Assembly: GCA_002591745.1 (NCBI GenBank)
Contig: PDLQ01000009.1
Location: forward strand, 1 to 64,000
Length of the DNA stretch: 64,000 nucleotides
Source of the DNA: Lewinellaceae bacterium SD302
GTDB taxonomy: Bacteria; Bacteroidota; Bacteroidia; Chitinophagales; Saprospiraceae
Reading direction: 5' to 3'
The notes under the pieces are model-generated. The model was not told where the DNA came from, ran no database searches, and saw only the letters and a program-made list of their open reading frames with translations. The position numbers were made by a program, and so were the translations under genes. Positions within the stretch are counted from its first letter, which is position 1. Each line of letters opens with the position of its first letter. This document shows, piece by piece, positions 27,089-34,942 of the stretch.

Positions 27089-30000
27089 ATGACTACCCGC
27101 TTTTACCCATTGCTTCTCTTACTCTCCATTTTGGCCCTACCCAACACAGCTAGCGCCCAAAAAGAATTCAAGACCACCAATGCTATGTTCGGTGATCTGG
27201 AAGCCCGCCAGATCGGGCCGGCCGTCATGAGTGGCAGAGTCAGTTGTATTACATCCCCCAAAGGTCAGCCGGAGGTAGCCTACATTGGCTCGGCCAGCGG
27301 CGGGGTCTGGAAAACCAATTCCAGTGGCGGTGACATGGTTCCGATTTTCGATGACCATACCATGAGTATCGGCGATATTGCCGTAGCCGCTTCCAATACC
27401 GACCATGTTTGGGTAGGAACCGGAGAGCCCTGGCCGCGCAACAGCGTCAGTATCGGTACGGGCGTATACAAATCGACCAATGCTGGTAATCGCTGGGTAC
27501 AGATGGGCCTGGAAAAAACGGAGCGTATCGCGGACGTTATCATCCACCCTACCGACGAAAACACCGTTTACGTAGCCGCCCTGGGCGCGCTATGGGGCCC
27601 GAATGAGGAACGAGGTGTTTTCAAAACCACCGACGGTGGACAGAATTGGACTAAAATACTTTACGTTGACGAAAACACCGGGGCGGCCGATCTTAGCCTG
27701 GACGTGAATAACCCCGATATACTTTATGCCGCTATGTGGTCTTTCCGTCGCCGGCCCTATACATTCGATTCTGGCTTTACCGGTACCAGTGCCCTTTACA
27801 AAACCACTGATGGTGGCGCCAACTGGAATAAATTAACTGGTCTGCCCGACGAAAAACTAGGCCGGATGGCCATTGCCGTAGCGCCTTCCAACTCCAATGT
27901 GGTTTATGCCTCCATTGAGACCGGCAACAAGGAAACGAAAGGCTTTTATCGCAGCGTCGATGCCGGCCAAAGTTGGGAGTTGAGCGACCAGAGTTTCAAC
28001 TCTTACGTCCGTCCTTTTTACTTCAGTGAGATCGAGATCGACCCTTCCAACGACAGCATCGTCGCTAAAGCCGGTTATACGGGCATTATCAGCAAGGACG
28101 CCGGCAACAGTTTCCGGATGATGGATGGCAGCGCCCACCCGGACTATCACGATATCTGGATCAACCCCGAAAATGGCAAACACATCCGCGTAGCCACCGA
28201 CGGGGGTGTCTTCGAAAGCTTTGATCGCGGCAGCAATCTGAAAATGTACCAGAATTTGCCCGTTTCTCAGTTCTACCACGTCAGTGTCGACCACCAGACG
28301 CCTTACCGCGTCTATGGAGGTTTGCAGGATAACGGCAGTTGGTTCGGCCCCAGCCGCGAAGCAGGTGGCATTAGCAACGCCAGCTGGAAGAAGACCTATG
28401 GCGGCGACGGTTTCTACAGTTTCCGTCATCCTACGATCGAACACATCGTATTCAGTGAATACCAGGGCGGTATGCTGGTTCGTTTCGACGAACGCACCCG
28501 CCAGGCCAAGAACATTGCTCCTTACGCAAGTGAGGGCGAGGAAAAATTACGCTGGAACTGGAATAGCCCGCTCCACATCAGCGAAAATGGTGACCGGCTT
28601 TATTTCGGCTCTCAATACCTATATCTCTCCAAAGACAACGGGGATAGCTGGACAAGAATCAGCCCTGACCTGACCACCGACCAGGAAGATCAGCAACAAC
28701 AGCAACTCAGCGGCGGTCTCAGTATCGACAATTCGACGGCCGAGAACTATAACACCATCTACAGTATCGCTGAAAGCCCGCTGGACAAAAACACACTTTG
28801 GGTCGGCTCCGACGATGGCCTGATCCACTTCAGTGCAAACGGTGGCAAAGACTGGGCTGAAGTAAGTAAGAACATCACTGACTACCCCAGCCCGGCTCCC
28901 TGGATCACTTTTGTTGAGCCCAGTCCACACGATAAAATGACGGCTTTTGTTACGGCTGATGGCCACCGCAACAGCGATATGGGCACCTACGTTTACAAAA
29001 CCACTGATGGCGGAAAGAACTGGACCCAGATTGCCACCGAGGATGTGGAAGGCTACGCCCTGAGTATTCGCCAGGACCTGGTCAATCCGAACTTGATCTT
29101 TCTGGGTACCGAATTTGGTCTTTACATCAGCCTTGATGGTGGCAGCACCTGGGCCAGGTTCCGCAACGGTGTCCCTAAAGTGGGCGTCAGAGACATGGTG
29201 ATCCAACCCGAAGCCAGTGACCTGGTAATGGGCACTCACGGCCGGGGCGTCATCATCCTGGATGACCTGGAAGCCATTCGCCAGCTCACCCCGGAAGTAA
29301 CCAGTGAAAAATTGGTATTTCTGGAGGTCCCAAACAATTATCTCTCCGACGGAAACGGTGCCTCTTCGGGCGACTACAGCGGGTCAGGTAATTTCTCCGG
29401 GCCAAATCCTTCCACTCAGGCACGGATCATGTACTACGCCGGTCGTCGCCACACTTTTGGGAAGATGTACATCGAGGTTTATAAGGATGGAGAATTGATC
29501 AAATCACTGCCCGCCGGCAAGAGTATGGGATTGAATGTAGTCACTATGCCGGTACGCCTGCCAAAACCTAAGACCGCCCCGACCAAGGCACGTATGGCCT
29601 TATTTGGCACCGCCCAGGGCCCGGCCGTCCCCCTCGGCAAATACGATGTCAAGCTGGTAAAGGGAAAAAGTACCTATGAGAGTGATTTCACCCTCATTGC
29701 CGACCCCAATAGTCCCTACGGCGCGGAGGACAGGGAAGCTCAGCGCTCCACTATGCTCAAACTTTACGACGCCCACGAGGACCTGGCCTGGTACTACGAC
29801 TTCCTGAAGACGGTAGAATCACAACTGGACTCCATTGCCGACCAGAAACTGCCCCGGAAACTGTTTTCTCAGGTCAACACCCTTAATGATCGCGTTGGTC
29901 AATTGAAAGGCACCTTACTTTCGCTGGACGGAGACGGTTATACGGACGAAACTACCTTCCTGCGGGAAGAGTTAGGCAACATTTACTTTGCTATTGCTTC

Positions 30001-30292
30001 CTTCCCGGGCCGTCCCTCTGGCTCTCAGATTGATGAGACCGACCGGCTGGTAGGCGAGATCAATCGGGTTGGTCGCGAAGTAGATGAAATCATTGCTAAC
30101 TCGGTGAGCCAAATAAACTCGGGTCTGGAAAAGAAAAAACTTCCTTTGATCACCTGGACCAATAAGGAAGCTTTTCTCGATAACGATGAAGAAGGTGAAA
30201 GCGGAAGTGGCCCGCAGCGCTTGGGACAGAAAATCCCCCGTCGATACCAGGGAATGCTTGACCTAATGCGCTTGAGTACACTGGGGCTGTAA
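27089..30292 (+). CDS. Secreted VPS10/sortilin-like BNR-repeat protein (paralogue)
   Basis: The 1067-residue protein has a signal peptide (residues 1-23, ending ASA). A VPS10/BNR propeller follows with KSTNAGNRW, KTTDGGQNW, KTTDGGANW, RSVDAGQSW and KTTDGGKNW boxes, then a flexible Ser/Gly-rich linker near residue 755 and a C-terminal helical region. It shares a common N-terminal motif (ARQIGPAVMSGRV versus FTNIGPTVMSGRV) and overall layout with the gene at 18581, so the two are paralogues. No T9SS sorting domain is present. The function is not assignable beyond a probable exported propeller protein. Confidence 0.87.
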   Translation: MTTRFYPLLLLLSILALPNTASAQKEFKTTNAMFGDLEARQIGPAVMSGRVSCITSPKGQPEVAYIGSASGGVWKTNSSGGDMVPIFDDHTMSIGDIAVAASNTDHVWVGTGEPWPRNSVSIGTGVYKSTNAGNRWVQMGLEKTERIADVIIHPTDENTVYVAALGALWGPNEERGVFKTTDGGQNWTKILYVDENTGAADLSLDVNNPDILYAAMWSFRRRPYTFDSGFTGTSALYKTTDGGANWNKLTGLPDEKLGRMAIAVAPSNSNVVYASIETGNKETKGFYRSVDAGQSWELSDQSFNSYVRPFYFSEIEIDPSNDSIVAKAGYTGIISKDAGNSFRMMDGSAHPDYHDIWINPENGKHIRVATDGGVFESFDRGSNLKMYQNLPVSQFYHVSVDHQTPYRVYGGLQDNGSWFGPSREAGGISNASWKKTYGGDGFYSFRHPTIEHIVFSEYQGGMLVRFDERTRQAKNIAPYASEGEEKLRWNWNSPLHISENGDRLYFGSQYLYLSKDNGDSWTRISPDLTTDQEDQQQQQLSGGLSIDNSTAENYNTIYSIAESPLDKNTLWVGSDDGLIHFSANGGKDWAEVSKNITDYPSPAPWITFVEPSPHDKMTAFVTADGHRNSDMGTYVYKTTDGGKNWTQIATEDVEGYALSIRQDLVNPNLIFLGTEFGLYISLDGGSTWARFRNGVPKVGVRDMVIQPEASDLVMGTHGRGVIILDDLEAIRQLTPEVTSEKLVFLEVPNNYLSDGNGASSGDYSGSGNFSGPNPSTQARIMYYAGRRHTFGKMYIEVYKDGELIKSLPAGKSMGLNVVTMPVRLPKPKTAPTKARMALFGTAQGPAVPLGKYDVKLVKGKSTYESDFTLIADPNSPYGAEDREAQRSTMLKLYDAHEDLAWYYDFLKTVESQLDSIADQKLPRKLFSQVNTLNDRVGQLKGTLLSLDGDGYTDETTFLREELGNIYFAIASFPGRPSGSQIDETDRLVGEINRVGREVDEIIANSVSQINSGLEKKKLPLITWTNKEAFLDNDEEGESGSGPQRLGQKIPRRYQGMLDLMRLSTLGL

Positions 30293-30550
30293 ATATTTCA
30301 CGGTATCTATAGAGAAATATAGTTACCGTAGGCACTCCGTTTCTTGTTGTAAACCATGAATGCTGTCTGGCTAACGCTGGACAATCGTGGACTATTCATA
30401 CGGCGGTATTCTTCCTGTGGATCTCCCTCAGGTGATCAGTGCCCGGTTATTACCGTGTCCACTGGGGTACTGCTCGTTCAAATCAGTAATCTGACGCCCG
30501 CCACAAACCTTGAAGGCCAGGAGTGGTTATGACGGAAACGATATCTAGCC

Positions 30551-31042
30551 ATGCTCTTCCAAAAGACCGACGACAAACCCGTACTCACCGAAAGTCAACG
30601 TCAAATCCCTCAACTCGCCTGGGTAGACGGATTTAGCCGATTACTGGATACCAAATTCAGAATTCCGGGCACCAGCGTTCGGTTCGGGCTTGATTTTCTG
30701 ATGGGACTGGTCCCCGGAGTCGGTAGTGTGGCCAGTCTCGGTTTTTCGGGGCTGCTCATCATTACTATGGCCCGCCACGGTGCCAGTGGGATGTTGGCCG
30801 CCCGAATGATCTTCAACGTACTGCTGGATACCATTGTAGGTTTCGTGCCAATACTTGGCAACCTCTTCGATTTGTTCTACAAAGCCAATTACCGCAACCT
30901 GGAACTGATGCGGGAGTTTTACGGAGAAGGTAAGCACAGAGGCAGTGCCTGGCCCGTGATCATTGGGGTAGCCGTAGCGATACTGCTGGTGGTAGTCGGA
31001 ACGATCTGGCTGATGATCAGTTTATTGCAGTGGATATTCTAG
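30551..31042 (+). CDS. DUF4112 family membrane protein
   Basis: The 163-residue protein has the conserved core LLDTKFRIPGTSVRFGLDFL, LMGLVPGVGS, NVLLDTIVGFVPILGNLFD and KANYRN, then a C-terminal membrane helix (VIIGVAVAILLVVVGTIWLM). This matches DUF4112, a small membrane family without known biochemical activity. It is convergent with the XRE regulator gene. The preceding 258 bp hold nothing recognisable. Confidence 0.85.
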   Translation: MLFQKTDDKPVLTESQRQIPQLAWVDGFSRLLDTKFRIPGTSVRFGLDFLMGLVPGVGSVASLGFSGLLIITMARHGASGMLAARMIFNVLLDTIVGFVPILGNLFDLFYKANYRNLELMREFYGEGKHRGSAWPVIIGVAVAILLVVVGTIWLMISLLQWIF

Positions 31043-31078
31043 CAGCGTGATTTTTATAATCCGTGGCATCTTCTGACG

Positions 31079-31096
31079 GACTTCAAAGTAGCAGGG
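31079..31096 (-). repeat. TGCTACTTTG box between convergent genes
   Basis: On the minus strand it reads CCCTGCTACTTTGAAGTC. It sits between two convergent stop codons, where a promoter is not expected. Confidence 0.55.
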
Positions 31097-31127
31097 TCAG
31101 TGCTTACGGGACGGATACTTACATCAC

Positions 31128-31664
31128 TTACTTTTCACAGTGGCACCGTAATTCATTAACCAAAGCCCGGTGCTCCCCCAGCAGCGTTTCGGCTACACTG
31201 TACATCTGCTCGTAATAGTGAGACATCGCCTTTACGTCGGGGTGAGCTAGATCGAGATCCTTAGCGCGAAAATTATAAAGGTTTTTCACACTGGACATCA
31301 CTACTTCAATCTCATCGATGCGTGTGAGCAGCAGATCCATCCGCGTACGATTAACTTGTTGGCTTTCGTGAAAGGCCCGCATGGCGCTTTCCAGACGACC
31401 GGTTTCGGCTAAATCATAGCGGGTAAGATCATGGGTACTGACGCCAAACAGATTACTTATCCTAAGCAACTTACAGATCTTGGGCTCTGCCGTTGCGCTC
31501 TCGTAACTGGCTATATTCCCCCGATTCAGACCGACTTTTTCCGCCAGATCCTGTTGAGAAAGCCCCATTCGCTTACGTAGCAAGCGTAAATTCCGGGCGA
31601 TAAAGTTCGGTAGAGGGGCTACAGAATCGGCAACTTTGGCAGTAGTAGTGGTAGAATCGGTCAT
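31128..31664 (-). CDS. XRE-family helix-turn-helix regulator
   Basis: The 178-residue protein has an N-terminal XRE domain (residues 22-80: LRLLRKRMGLSQQDLAEKVG, LNRGNIASYESATAEP). The remaining 100 residues form a helical, partly coiled-coil domain, probably for dimerisation or ligand sensing. It is divergent from an ECF sigma gene with a 220-bp shared region, so it may control that gene or itself; this is inference. Confidence 0.88.
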   Translation of the reverse strand: MTDSTTTTAKVADSVAPLPNFIARNLRLLRKRMGLSQQDLAEKVGLNRGNIASYESATAEPKICKLLRISNLFGVSTHDLTRYDLAETGRLESAMRAFHESQQVNRTRMDLLLTRIDEIEVVMSSVKNLYNFRAKDLDLAHPDVKAMSHYYEQMYSVAETLLGEHRALVNELRCHCEK

Positions 31665-31813
31665 AATGCAGCTCTTAGCGGAAAGTAATACGTCATATTT
31701 ACAGTTGAGCAGCTAGGAAGGTTGAAAGATGTCAATATTTTTTTCATTTTTCAGCAAACTGTCATAAATGGCACGAATCTTGCAAATATCAAGTTATAAA
31801 GTGCGTTCTACAC

Positions 31814-31844
31814 TTGACTTTTAACATCGCGGGGCTTAGTTTTG
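31814..31844 (+). promoter_or_regulatory. Bacteroidota-type promoter of the ECF sigma gene
   Basis: A -33 TTGAC (31814-31818) and a -7 TAGTTTTG (31837-31844, matching TAnnTTTG) are separated by 20 bp from TTG to TA. They lie about 40 bp before the start codon. This is the best promoter match in the window. Confidence 0.75.
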
Positions 31845-31884
31845 TAAACATATTTTACAATTCACCCGCAAAAACTATTTGAAT

Positions 31885-32418
31885 ATGACACTCGCTGCCG
31901 TCGAAAGACAGAAAGATATACAAGAACTTCTCGCCAAGATTACCAGCAGCCTCCGTGCCTTCAGTCTAAAACTGACCGGCAACATGGATGATGCCGAAGA
32001 TCTCTATCAGGATACTGCCCTGCGGATCATGACTAATGCTGAGAAGTACCGGCCCGGTACTAATTTTAAAGCCTGGGCGGTGACAATTATGCGTAACATC
32101 TTTATTAACAACTACCGTAAGAAGGTACGTCGTAATCTGATTATCGATCAAACTCCTAACAACTATTACATTAATTCCGGTAACCGTACTGTAGCTAATG
32201 ATGGTGAAAGTGTAGTTACTTTCAATGAGTTACAAGAACTTGTTGACAAGCTGCCCGATGATTTCCGCGTGCCTTTTTTGATGGCCTACCAAGGTTATAA
32301 GTACGATGAGATTGCCGAGCAATTGGGAAGCCCACTGGGTACCATCAAGAGTCGGATCTTCTTCGCCCGTAAGAAATTACAGAAGATGTACGAAAACGCC
32401 ATGCGCGAGCGCGCGTAA
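31885..32418 (+). CDS. RNA polymerase sigma factor, ECF/sigma-70 family
   Basis: The 178-residue protein has region 2 (LRAFSLKLTGNMDDAEDLYQ, NFKAWAVTIMRNIFINNYRK) and region 4 (LPDDFRVPFLMAYQGYKYDE, LGSPLGTIKSRIFFARKKLQ), the two-domain ECF layout. A TTG at 31879 is an alternative start, but I prefer the ATG. No anti-sigma gene is adjacent, so control may be transcriptional, possibly by the divergent XRE regulator (inference). It has a well-formed promoter and its own terminator. Confidence 0.95.
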   Translation: MTLAAVERQKDIQELLAKITSSLRAFSLKLTGNMDDAEDLYQDTALRIMTNAEKYRPGTNFKAWAVTIMRNIFINNYRKKVRRNLIIDQTPNNYYINSGNRTVANDGESVVTFNELQELVDKLPDDFRVPFLMAYQGYKYDEIAEQLGSPLGTIKSRIFFARKKLQKMYENAMRERA

Positions 32419-32466
32419 CATTCGTGGATCAATAATTCTGATTCAGCTTATTAGGCAGCGAAAGAA

Positions 32467-32497
32467 AACCCGGGTCGACATTAAGTCGATCCGGGTT
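32467..32497 (+). terminator. Hairpin terminator after the ECF sigma gene
   Basis: AACCCGGGTCGAC pairs with GTCGATCCGGGTT (12 of 13) around ATTAA, and CTTGCGTTTGG follows. Confidence 0.65.
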
Positions 32498-32592
32498 CTT
32501 GCGTTTGGTCTGCCCCCCAAGAAAAACACTTTCGTTTTACGCTTTTCTCACTCGTTGCAGTAGCTTTATGATCTTCCCAAAAGCTATTTCCC

Positions 32593-34656
32593 GTGAAAAA
32601 CCACCTGATCGTCTTCGTAGTAGTCGTTACCGCCATCCTGGCTCAGAATGACCTGCACACCCAACAAAGCGCTATCCTTTACGGACATGATCGTAGCAGT
32701 GACAATGAAGATCCGACGAATACTATCCCTGGCCTGGCTCCCTTTTATCACGGTGTAGCTAGTGGCGACCCATTAGCCGACCGGGTCGTGATCTGGACCA
32801 GGGTGACCCCGGACACCTTAAATGCTGCCCCAATTGACGTAAACTGGCGCGTTGCCACGGATCCGGACCTGGAAAACGTAGTGAACAATGGAACGGTGAT
32901 GACCAACGCCGAACGAGATTACACCGTAAAAGTAGACGTCACCGGCCTGAATAGCGGCACCACCTATTACTATGGATTCAGTGCCCTGCAGACGCACTCC
33001 CTGACTGGTCGGACCAAAACAACCCCGACCACGGATGCAAGTGATCATCTCAAATTCGGCGTTGTAAGTTGCAGCAACTTCCAGGCTGGTTACTTCAATG
33101 CCTACGGTCGACTGGCCGAAAGAAACGACCTGGACGCCGTGATTCATCTGGGCGACTACATTTACGAATATCCTAACTTTTTCTACGGCTCAGAAGTCGT
33201 CTGGGACGACCGACTGGTGAATCCACCCACCGAGATCATCGATCTTTTCGACTACCGTACCCGCTACGCTACTTACCGCCAAGACACTAACCTACTGAGA
33301 TTACACCAACAACATCCCATGATCGCCGTCTGGGACGATCACGAAAGTGCCAACGACAGCCACGAAAACGGTGCCAACAATCATACCCCCGCCACCGAGG
33401 GTTCCTGGGCAGACCGGAAAGCTGCTTCCCGCCAAGCCTATTTTGAGTGGATGCCGATTCGTGACAAGGCCGACACCTCCGTCTACCGGGCCATTAGCTA
33501 CGGGAACCTGGCCGATCTTATCCTCCTGGACACCCGACTGGAAGGACGTGACCAACAGATTAATGACATCAATGACCCAGCTCTCTACGCCGAAGAGCGA
33601 ACTATCCTCGGCGAAGAACAACGTAGCTGGTTTTTCGATCAACTCACCAGCTCTACTGCCAAGTGGAAACTGGTGGGTCAGCAAGTCCTCTTTTCCGCTT
33701 TTCACGTCGGATGGGCCGGAGGTTTTCTAGGACAGACATATGAAGAAACCGAAAGCAGCTTCCTGGACATCTGGGATGGCTACCCCGCCGAACGCCAGCG
33801 GGTAATTGATGAATTGATCGATAACCAGATCGACAACGTCGTTATTCTAACCGGCGACTTTCACAGTTCCTTTGCCTTCGACGTGGCTGAGCCGCCCGTT
33901 TCCGTCGAACTCGTCGACATTCCCGGAGCGGGCATTTTCCCCTCTTACTCGCCCACCGTTTATGATTCACTGACCGGTGCTGGTTCCGTAGCCGTAGAAT
34001 TTGCTACTCCGAGCATCACTTCCGCTAATTTCGACGAGAATGCGACCGTGGAGTTATCTAACGCCTTCGAAGCTCAAATCAACCAGACTATTCTGGCTGG
34101 AGGTGGAACGGTCGACCTCGGCAATCCCAATCCACACCTCAAGTTGGTAGACCTGGACCGTCATGGTTATTTCATCCTCGATGTCAGGGAAGACAGTGTT
34201 CAGGCCGATTATTTTTACGTTCCCATCTTATTTGAATCCCACGACCAGGAATTTGGAGGCGCACGTTATACCAATGATGGTGACAATCACCTTAGCAAAG
34301 CCGACGGCCCTACTCCGCCCAAAGCCGAGCAAGACGAACCGGCTCCTCCAAACCCGCCCGGCACTAGTACTTTTACCAGAGATATCAGGACCTCAGCCCG
34401 GGTACTATCTATTTCCCCCAACCCGGCTTCAACAGAAAGCAACCTTCACTTCTCACTGAGTAAGACAAGTACGATCAAAGTAGACATTACTGATCAGGGT
34501 GGTCGCTCATTACGGTCACTTTATCAGGGCGAACTTAGGCCAGGTCTATACACGCTTAAGCAATCAGTAGCGGGCCTACCCGCGGGTAATTATTTCTACC
34601 GGATTATACTTAACGGTGAGTTGCCGGTCATACAACCATTGATGATCGTTCATTAA
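32593..34656 (+). CDS. PhoD-like alkaline phosphatase with T9SS sorting domain
   Basis: Translation starts at GTG 32593, giving 687 residues with an N-terminal export signal. The PhoD signatures are FYHGVASGDPLADRVVIWTR (N-terminal fibronectin-like domain), HLGDYIYEY, WDDHESANDS and LTGDFHSSF, which supply the metal ligands of a Ca/Fe-dependent phosphodiesterase/phosphatase. After a Pro-rich linker near residue 595 a type A sorting domain begins at ISPNPAS and ends near QPLMIVH, so export through T9SS to the surface is expected. It probably releases phosphate from organic phosphoesters outside the cell. Confidence 0.92.
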   Translation: MKNHLIVFVVVVTAILAQNDLHTQQSAILYGHDRSSDNEDPTNTIPGLAPFYHGVASGDPLADRVVIWTRVTPDTLNAAPIDVNWRVATDPDLENVVNNGTVMTNAERDYTVKVDVTGLNSGTTYYYGFSALQTHSLTGRTKTTPTTDASDHLKFGVVSCSNFQAGYFNAYGRLAERNDLDAVIHLGDYIYEYPNFFYGSEVVWDDRLVNPPTEIIDLFDYRTRYATYRQDTNLLRLHQQHPMIAVWDDHESANDSHENGANNHTPATEGSWADRKAASRQAYFEWMPIRDKADTSVYRAISYGNLADLILLDTRLEGRDQQINDINDPALYAEERTILGEEQRSWFFDQLTSSTAKWKLVGQQVLFSAFHVGWAGGFLGQTYEETESSFLDIWDGYPAERQRVIDELIDNQIDNVVILTGDFHSSFAFDVAEPPVSVELVDIPGAGIFPSYSPTVYDSLTGAGSVAVEFATPSITSANFDENATVELSNAFEAQINQTILAGGGTVDLGNPNPHLKLVDLDRHGYFILDVREDSVQADYFYVPILFESHDQEFGGARYTNDGDNHLSKADGPTPPKAEQDEPAPPNPPGTSTFTRDIRTSARVLSISPNPASTESNLHFSLSKTSTIKVDITDQGGRSLRSLYQGELRPGLYTLKQSVAGLPAGNYFYRIILNGELPVIQPLMIVH

Positions 34657-34666
34657 GGTAAATATC

Positions 34667-34688
34667 TTGGCTAACAATGTAGCAATGT
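34667..34688 (-). repeat. Variant TGCTACATTG box, left arm of an inverted pair
   Basis: On the minus strand it reads ACATTGCTACATTGTTAGCC plus AA, one mismatch from the standard motif. It forms an inverted pair with the copy at 34881-34902. Confidence 0.55.
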
Positions 34689-34831
34689 TTTCGTGAGCTA
34701 AGCACCCAAGCAACCTGAGATCACCGCAGGTTAAATTAATAATCCTGATTAAAGATTTATGTCAGCAAGTCATGAACTGACCATTGTGAGGGCATTTCGT
34801 GTCAAACGGACCAAACTTACTCCGGGCTGCT

Positions 34832-34865
34832 CTTTTTTGCCGGCGCTTGCCCCCTGGCAAAAAAG
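34832..34865. other. Hairpin between the two inverted motif copies
   Basis: CTTTTTTGCC and GGCAAAAAAG form a perfect 10-bp stem around a 14-nt loop, within the 34657-34942 gap between the PhoD and subtilisin genes. Confidence 0.5.
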
Positions 34866-34880
34866 GGAAGCATTGCAATT

Positions 34881-34902
34881 ACATTGCTACTTTGTTAGCC
34901 AA
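34881..34902 (+). repeat. TGCTACTTTG box upstream of the subtilisin-SPOR gene
   Basis: It reads ACATTGCTACTTTGTTAGCC plus AA, 40 bp before the chosen ATG at 34943. It could supply a -7 element, although no TTG lies at the right distance. Confidence 0.6.
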
Positions 34903-34942
34903 AAGACTTAATTTACGTGCCGACCCACACCTCAATCTAATA

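Noticed and set aside
34799-34942. N-terminal extension of the subtilisin-SPOR gene
   Set aside because: The added residues come from a hairpin and a dispersed motif copy and have no protein-like features. The ATG at 34943 fits better.
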